From positions 124,001-188,000 of the forward strand of contig NZ_PXYL01000004.1 in assembly GCF_003012705.1 (NCBI RefSeq): DNA of 64,000 nt. The letters are read 5' to 3'. The notes under the pieces are model-generated. The model had not been told where the DNA came from and did no database searches. It saw only the letters and a list, made by a program, of their open reading frames with translations. Shown here piece after piece: positions 59,950 to 64,000 of this stretch; position 1 is the first letter of the stretch, and every line of letters starts with the position of its first letter. Made by a program: the position numbers and the translations under genes. The DNA comes from Pseudaminobacter soli (ex Li et al. 2025) (GTDB lineage: Bacteria; Pseudomonadota; Alphaproteobacteria; Rhizobiales; Rhizobiaceae).

Positions 59950-60894
59950 GTGTCAGGCGTGGTCCTTGTGTCATCTTCAGATTTCAGGCGTCTTGCCTTG
60001 AAAGGCGAAGCAGGAAAGAGCGAGCGGCTGTTTCGCGCCGCCATTTCCGCTTTTTGTTCGCTGACACGTCCGACGCGGCGCGAAATCTCTCAGCTCGAAG
60101 ACCTTGCGCTGCCGCTTTTCGATCAGGTTTCGGTGGACGCACGCCGTTTCGCTTCGGCCGCCCTTTCAGAGTGTGACTACGCGCCCCGCAAGCTCATTCA
60201 ACGGCTTTGCAACGAAACCGTCGACATTGCCGCCCCCCTTCTCATCCGCTCCAAGCTGCTCAGGGACATCGACCTGATCACCCTGATCGGCCGTCATGGC
60301 CTACCCCATGCACGCGCCATTGCTCGACGCCCAAATCTCAACTCGGCGATTGCTCATCTGATCCGTGCCCTGAGCCATTCGAAGCCGGCGGTCACTTCCG
60401 AGACAGCACACGAACCCCTGCCCGGCGTTTCAGCCGACAATGCGCGCCGCCGCCTGCGCTCGATGATGCTTCCGTCACAGGAAAGCCCCGCCGACAGCAA
60501 CGAGGGGATGCCGGAATATGCGAAGCTGCGCGACACCGCCCTCACCGGAAGTGCCAGCTTGTTCCAGATGGCATTGGCGGGAGCCTCCGGCCTCGATTAC
60601 CGGACCGCGAAGTCTGTCACCGATACGACGGACCAGTCGCTGCTCCTAGCCGCGCTGCGCTCGCTCGACCTCAGCGAGGAGCGGGCCTTCCTCATCGCCG
60701 CAGCCCTTTTCCCGGGCAGATATGCCCATGCCGAGGCAATACGGCTCTTTCTCCTCCGCTACCGCTCGCTAGATCCCGAAGCTGCGCGCGAACGCATCCG
60801 GGTCTGCAAAGCCGATGCAATCGCAGCCGCGGTTCGGGCGAGCAATTCGCAGCAGGACCGATCGCAAGACAGCCAGAAGCTCAAGGCGTCGTAA
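59950..60894 (+). CDS. DUF2336 domain protein
   Basis: A protein of up to 314 residues; the start is probably a GTG (59950, 59959 or 59968), as the first ATG is far inside. The N-terminal part has the helical-repeat look of DUF2336 (LEDLALPLFDQVSVDARRFASAAL, LCNETVDIAAPLLIRSKLLRDIDLI by its ends), followed by a second helical half (GSASLFQMALAGASGLDY, ALRSLDLSEERAFLIAAALFPG). These HEAT-like alphaproteobacterial proteins have no established role. It is convergent with the DUF1491 gene, with a 14-base overlap. Confidence 0.82.
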   Translation: MSGVVLVSSSDFRRLALKGEAGKSERLFRAAISAFCSLTRPTRREISQLEDLALPLFDQVSVDARRFASAALSECDYAPRKLIQRLCNETVDIAAPLLIRSKLLRDIDLITLIGRHGLPHARAIARRPNLNSAIAHLIRALSHSKPAVTSETAHEPLPGVSADNARRRLRSMMLPSQESPADSNEGMPEYAKLRDTALTGSASLFQMALAGASGLDYRTAKSVTDTTDQSLLLAALRSLDLSEERAFLIAAALFPGRYAHAEAIRLFLLRYRSLDPEAARERIRVCKADAIAAAVRASNSQQDRSQDSQKLKAS

Positions 60895-61228
60895 CGGAAA
60901 TCAGCTCGTCGACAGGTGTCTGTCCGGCCTCGATCTCGACGACCCAGATGTCGGGATCGAAACGCTTTTCCTTTTCGAGGCGCGCCTCGATGGCTTGCGC
61001 ATCATCGCCGGCATAAAGCTGGGAAAAGTAGCGGTCGTCAGGCCGTGCGGAATCGTAGCTCGTCTGCGGAGCCGGTCCGAACAGCCACACTTCGCCCAGC
61101 CGGTTCCGGCACAGTACGAATACGGCCCCTGCCTCGCCTGCTCCCCGCTTGACGATGGCCGCGAAGCCGCCGTCGCTGAAGACGCGGCGCAACAGGGCGG
61201 ATACCCAAAGATCTGTGGTGACGCGCAT
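60881..61228 (-). CDS. DUF1491 family protein
   Basis: A 115-residue protein from ATG 61228. It has the family pattern RVTTDLWVSALLRRVFSDGGFAAIVKRGAGEAGAVFVL (given by its ends, RVTTDLWVSALLRRVF and GAGEAGAVFVL), a central GEVWLFGPAPQ, and the ending DIWVVEIEAGQTPVDELISV. DUF1491 is common in Rhizobiales and usually lies beside a peptidoglycan-binding protein gene, as here. The function is unknown. Confidence 0.88.
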   Translation of the reverse strand: MRVTTDLWVSALLRRVFSDGGFAAIVKRGAGEAGAVFVLCRNRLGEVWLFGPAPQTSYDSARPDDRYFSQLYAGDDAQAIEARLEKEKRFDPDIWVVEIEAGQTPVDELISVTTP

Positions 61229-61324
61229 GGATCGGACAACTCGTTGCTGCGGCAGAAAGATATCGCTCTTAGCTGCCAACGCCAGTGAAGGACAGCACTA
61301 AGGAAGCAACGAACGTGTCTGGCT

Positions 61325-62140
61325 TCAGTGAGTCAGGCCAATCGCCTTCATCTTGGCATAGACGGCCTCATCCGGCTCGCCAGTCTGGGGCAGGCCGAAA
61401 AGCGACTGGAATTCCTTTATCGCAGACTTGGTTCGCGCGCCCGCCACGCCGTCGACGCCAATGTCGTTGTTGCCGAACGCCCTCAGCCCCTCCTGGATCT
61501 TGGCGATCCGTTGGGAGATGGCGGGTGCCGAAGGTTGCTGCGCCGGCTCCGGCTGCGCGACAGCCGCAGGCTTGGCCTGCGATTGTGCCGGGCGCGGTTG
61601 TGGGGCCGGTACGGGTTGGATAGCGGCTGCGGGCGATTTCAGACCAAGCTGATTCAGAAGCTGGTCGTCGATCTGGCCCGTGGCGTTCAGGCCCATTTTC
61701 TGCTGATACGCCTCGATCGCCCTGGACGTGGCCGGGCCGCTCAGCCCATCCACCGTGCCGTCGTAGAAATTCAACGTCTTCAGTACGCCCTGCACCTGCT
61801 CCACGACCGGATCGCTCTTCGGCCGGACAATAGGGGCCGCCGCTTCTGCCGGCCGCTCGATTTGGATGGTCGTTTCAGGTTCGCCCCGGCCTGGAGCATC
61901 GCGATCGGCCGGCCAGCTGAATTCACGTGTTGCAAAGAACGCACTGGTATGCGCGTGCGGCTGATACCAGAGCGCATTGGCCGAGACGTAGAACAGCGAA
62001 ACCATGAATGCGGTGGAGCCGCCGACCAGGACCGGGTTGCGCGAGATCATGCCGCCGACGGCGGCCGCGCCCTCCTGCAATGGGCTCGGCTTACGGACTG
62101 GCTCCTTGACCTGTCTAGCCTGCCTTGCGGAGCGAGCCAT
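61325..62140 (-). CDS. Membrane-anchored protein with two peptidoglycan-binding domains
   Basis: A 271-residue protein with one N-terminal membrane helix (VLVGGSTAFMVSLFYVSANALW) and two PG_binding_1 modules: VQGVLKTLNFYDGTVDGLSGPATSRAIEAYQ (ends VQGVLKTLNFY and ATSRAIEAYQ) and IQEGLRAFGNNDIGVDGVAGARTKSAI (ends IQEGLRAFG and RTKSAI), joined by a Pro/Ala/Gln-rich linker. It probably binds the cell wall from the inner membrane. It overlaps the end of the kinase gene by 26 bases, so both are likely in one transcript with DUF1491 downstream. Confidence 0.88.
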   Translation of the reverse strand: MARSARQARQVKEPVRKPSPLQEGAAAVGGMISRNPVLVGGSTAFMVSLFYVSANALWYQPHAHTSAFFATREFSWPADRDAPGRGEPETTIQIERPAEAAAPIVRPKSDPVVEQVQGVLKTLNFYDGTVDGLSGPATSRAIEAYQQKMGLNATGQIDDQLLNQLGLKSPAAAIQPVPAPQPRPAQSQAKPAAVAQPEPAQQPSAPAISQRIAKIQEGLRAFGNNDIGVDGVAGARTKSAIKEFQSLFGLPQTGEPDEAVYAKMKAIGLTH

Positions 62141-63917
62141 GCCCTTCCCTTCTCATTGCGCCGGCTGCCCGCAGCGCCACCAGCGCGCCGCGCTCTTCCG
62201 GCTGCTCGTCGATGGCGGGCCCACCGACCGGCAGGCTGATGGTCACGGTCGTGCCCTCGCCCACCGCGCTTTCGATGGACATCGTGCCTTCGTGCAGCGA
62301 CACGAGCCCCTTCACCAGCGAAAGACCCAGCCCGGTTCCTTCGAACTGGCGCGTGTAGTCGTTCTGCACCTGCGTGAACGGCTTGCCGAGCCGGGCAAGA
62401 TCGTGATCGGCGATGCCGATGCCGTTGTCGCTCACCCAGAAATGCAGCCACGAGCCCAGCCGCTTGGCGCCGACGCTCACCTGGCCGCCGCTCGGCGTGA
62501 ACTTGATCGCGTTGGAAACGAGGTTGATGAGCATCTGCTGGACCGCGCGCCGGTCCGCATGGATTTCGCCGGCTTCCGGAGCAATCTGCGTCGTCAGCGA
62601 GATCGTCTTGGCTTCCGCCTGCAGGTTCATCATCGAGCGGCACATTTCCACCGCATCCGCGAAACGGAACGATTCGGGATTGGTGGCATAGGTGCCCGCC
62701 TCGATGCGGGACACGTCGAGAATGGAGTTCACCACCTCCAGCAGATGATGGCCGGAATCGCGAACCAGCGTGACATATTCCTTCTGGCGCGGGTTCTGGA
62801 AGCCGCCAAAGGTTTCATGCAGCAGCATATCGGAGAAGCCGATGATGGCATTGAGCGGCGTGCGCAATTCGTGGCTGACCGCCGCAAGGAAACGACCCTT
62901 GGCAATCTCGAGTGCCTCGGCCGACTCGCCCCTGTTGGCCAGATCGGCTCGCAGCTGCGCCACTTCCTCGTTCTCGCGAAGCAGAGCGGTAAAGACGGGT
63001 GCGCGATTGCCGTTGCTCATCAGCTCGATCAGGAACGGACGATAGTTGTCGGTCGGGCCGTCCTCCTGGCGCGGCAGCCGAACCCGGACTTCAACCTTCC
63101 GACGTGTGGCGCCGCCACGCAGGTCGGCCAAGGCGCACAGATAAGCCACCCGATCGGACACCTGGATGCGATCGAACAGACCAGTGCCGAGCAGAAGCTC
63201 CGGCTGCAGGCGCATCGTCTCGCGTGCCTGCGCCGAGACGTCAGAAATGTCGCCATTCGGCGCCATACGAATCACGACGGCGTCGACGATGTCCTCCAGC
63301 CGAGGCCGTTCGTCGTTTTCCTCGTCCTGAGAGGTCTTTGCAACCAGGCCGCCGAGACGCGGCAAAAGCGTTGCCACATAGGCCAGCGGCACCAGCCAGT
63401 GCCAGCCAGCCACGGCCGCAGACGCCGGGAATACGGTCGAGCCAAGCAGTGCCTGTAGCGGCAGCACGGCCAGTGCGGCGCCGGCACCATTGAGGCCAGC
63501 GCGCGGGCTGCGCCTCTGCCAGTATGCCTCCAGCGGCAGCGCCAGCAGAAGCGCCGACATGGGCGAAGCAAGGCCGCCTGCGCCCGCAACGATTGCAGAA
63601 ATAGATGCGATGCCGAACGTCAAAGCAGCTGCGGCCGCCAACTGTTCCTTCCCGCTGGCGGCGACCAGAAGTACCGCAAGCCAAGCTGCACCGAAGGTCG
63701 CGCAGGTCGCGGCAAGGGTCGTGGCAGCGCCAAGCGTGTTGGCCAGATAAAGAGCGATGGAAGCCGACACGAAGAACGGTGCCGTAAGCAGGATGCCGAC
63801 CAGACGGCGCTGGGCCGCGCGGGCGCTTTCATCCCTGACGGAAGGATGCACCAAGCGGTCGCAGCCGGCGTCGACGGCGCCGATTACCTCGCTGGATCTG
63901 GTGACAGACAAACTCAC
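62115..63917 (-). CDS. Multi-pass PAS sensor histidine kinase, DivJ-like
   Basis: A protein of about 600 residues starting at GTG 63917. About six membrane helices occupy the first 200 residues. A PAS region follows (LEDIVDAVVIRMAPNGDISDVS), then a short coiled coil and HisKA with the phospho-His in AVSHELRTPLNAIIGFSDML, and HATPase_c with NLVSNAIKFT, DNGIGIADHDL and GTGLGLSLVKGL. Helices-PAS-HK with this HisKA sequence resembles DivJ, the kinase of DivK that controls cell polarity in Caulobacter and rhizobia. The ligand or stimulus is unknown. The DivJ assignment is inference. Confidence 0.85.
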   Translation of the reverse strand: MSLSVTRSSEVIGAVDAGCDRLVHPSVRDESARAAQRRLVGILLTAPFFVSASIALYLANTLGAATTLAATCATFGAAWLAVLLVAASGKEQLAAAAALTFGIASISAIVAGAGGLASPMSALLLALPLEAYWQRRSPRAGLNGAGAALAVLPLQALLGSTVFPASAAVAGWHWLVPLAYVATLLPRLGGLVAKTSQDEENDERPRLEDIVDAVVIRMAPNGDISDVSAQARETMRLQPELLLGTGLFDRIQVSDRVAYLCALADLRGGATRRKVEVRVRLPRQEDGPTDNYRPFLIELMSNGNRAPVFTALLRENEEVAQLRADLANRGESAEALEIAKGRFLAAVSHELRTPLNAIIGFSDMLLHETFGGFQNPRQKEYVTLVRDSGHHLLEVVNSILDVSRIEAGTYATNPESFRFADAVEMCRSMMNLQAEAKTISLTTQIAPEAGEIHADRRAVQQMLINLVSNAIKFTPSGGQVSVGAKRLGSWLHFWVSDNGIGIADHDLARLGKPFTQVQNDYTRQFEGTGLGLSLVKGLVSLHEGTMSIESAVGEGTTVTISLPVGGPAIDEQPEERGALVALRAAGAMRREGHGSLRKAG

Positions 63918-64000
63918 TCAACGCACTCGCAACTGGTCCGCTTGGCGGATCGCTTTTTGGTTGTTTCCGAACCTCGCATCGAGCCTTTAAAGAAAGGATA

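Overview
The window is about 62-65% G+C, densely coded, and typical of a Hyphomicrobiales (Rhizobiales) chromosome, most likely a member of the Phyllobacteriaceae such as Mesorhizobium, Aminobacter or a close relative. I base this on the ccmIEFH-degP-regulator-glnE chain, a FeuPQ-type two-component pair, AMP nucleosidase, PdhS/DivJ-type histidine kinases and an alphaproteobacterial gene transfer agent (GTA) cluster. The species assignment is inference. I see no tRNA, rRNA, CRISPR array, insertion sequence or integrase.

Layout. 1-5.5 kb: leucine/isovalerate catabolism (both methylcrotonyl-CoA carboxylase subunits, a VOC protein) and a branched-chain amino-acid-type binding protein. 5.5-20 kb: small secreted proteins, a glutathione transferase, AMP nucleosidase, a phosphodiesterase-fold membrane protein, a DUF922 protease-like protein, ETF:ubiquinone oxidoreductase, family-4 uracil-DNA glycosylase, an XRE regulator divergent from a membrane protein, a DMT exporter, and a lone form II CoxL-like molybdoprotein. 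20-30 kb: aminopeptidase N, a PAS histidine kinase, GlnE and a HAMP kinase/OmpR regulator pair. 30-36 kb: DegP and the cytochrome c maturation genes ccmHFEI. 36-39.3 kb: a 17-kDa-antigen lipoprotein and the feuQ-feuP genes preceded by a small secreted FeuN candidate.

39.3-56.0 kb is a complete minus-strand GTA structural cluster in canonical order (terS, terL, portal, DUF6107, protease, capsid, connector, closure, tail terminator, tail tube, g10, g10.1, tape measure, DUF2460, DUF2163, NlpC/P60 peptidase, megatron-like baseplate protein), with no lysogeny or replication genes. A promoter-like TTGACA/TAGTGT with an embedded palindrome lies just upstream. 56-64 kb returns to core genes: a class A penicillin-binding protein, a DUF1214/DUF1254 pair, DUF2336, DUF1491, a peptidoglycan-binding protein and a DivJ-like kinase.

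The most exciting feature is in the GTA. The portal gene has a C-terminal extension: an RVAAGNPDGGQW linker of the kind seen in polymorphic toxins, a helical spacer, and a CxxC...DH...CxxC HNH-type nuclease domain. Its stop codon overlaps the start of a small acidic orphan gene that looks like an immunity protein, and two more unrecognised small genes follow before the cluster resumes. This resembles a toxin-immunity cassette built into a DNA-delivery particle. The portal N-terminus also appears to be shifted by one base at a G4 tract (54133-54136), so the gene may be switched off, phase-variable, or misassembled.

Regulatory signals include LiuR-like palindromes near etfQO and a DUF2147 gene, an 11-bp-period direct repeat upstream of the feuN candidate/feuP/feuQ, an inverted repeat between the XRE regulator and its divergent neighbour, and three contiguous stem-loops between degP and its downstream response regulator.
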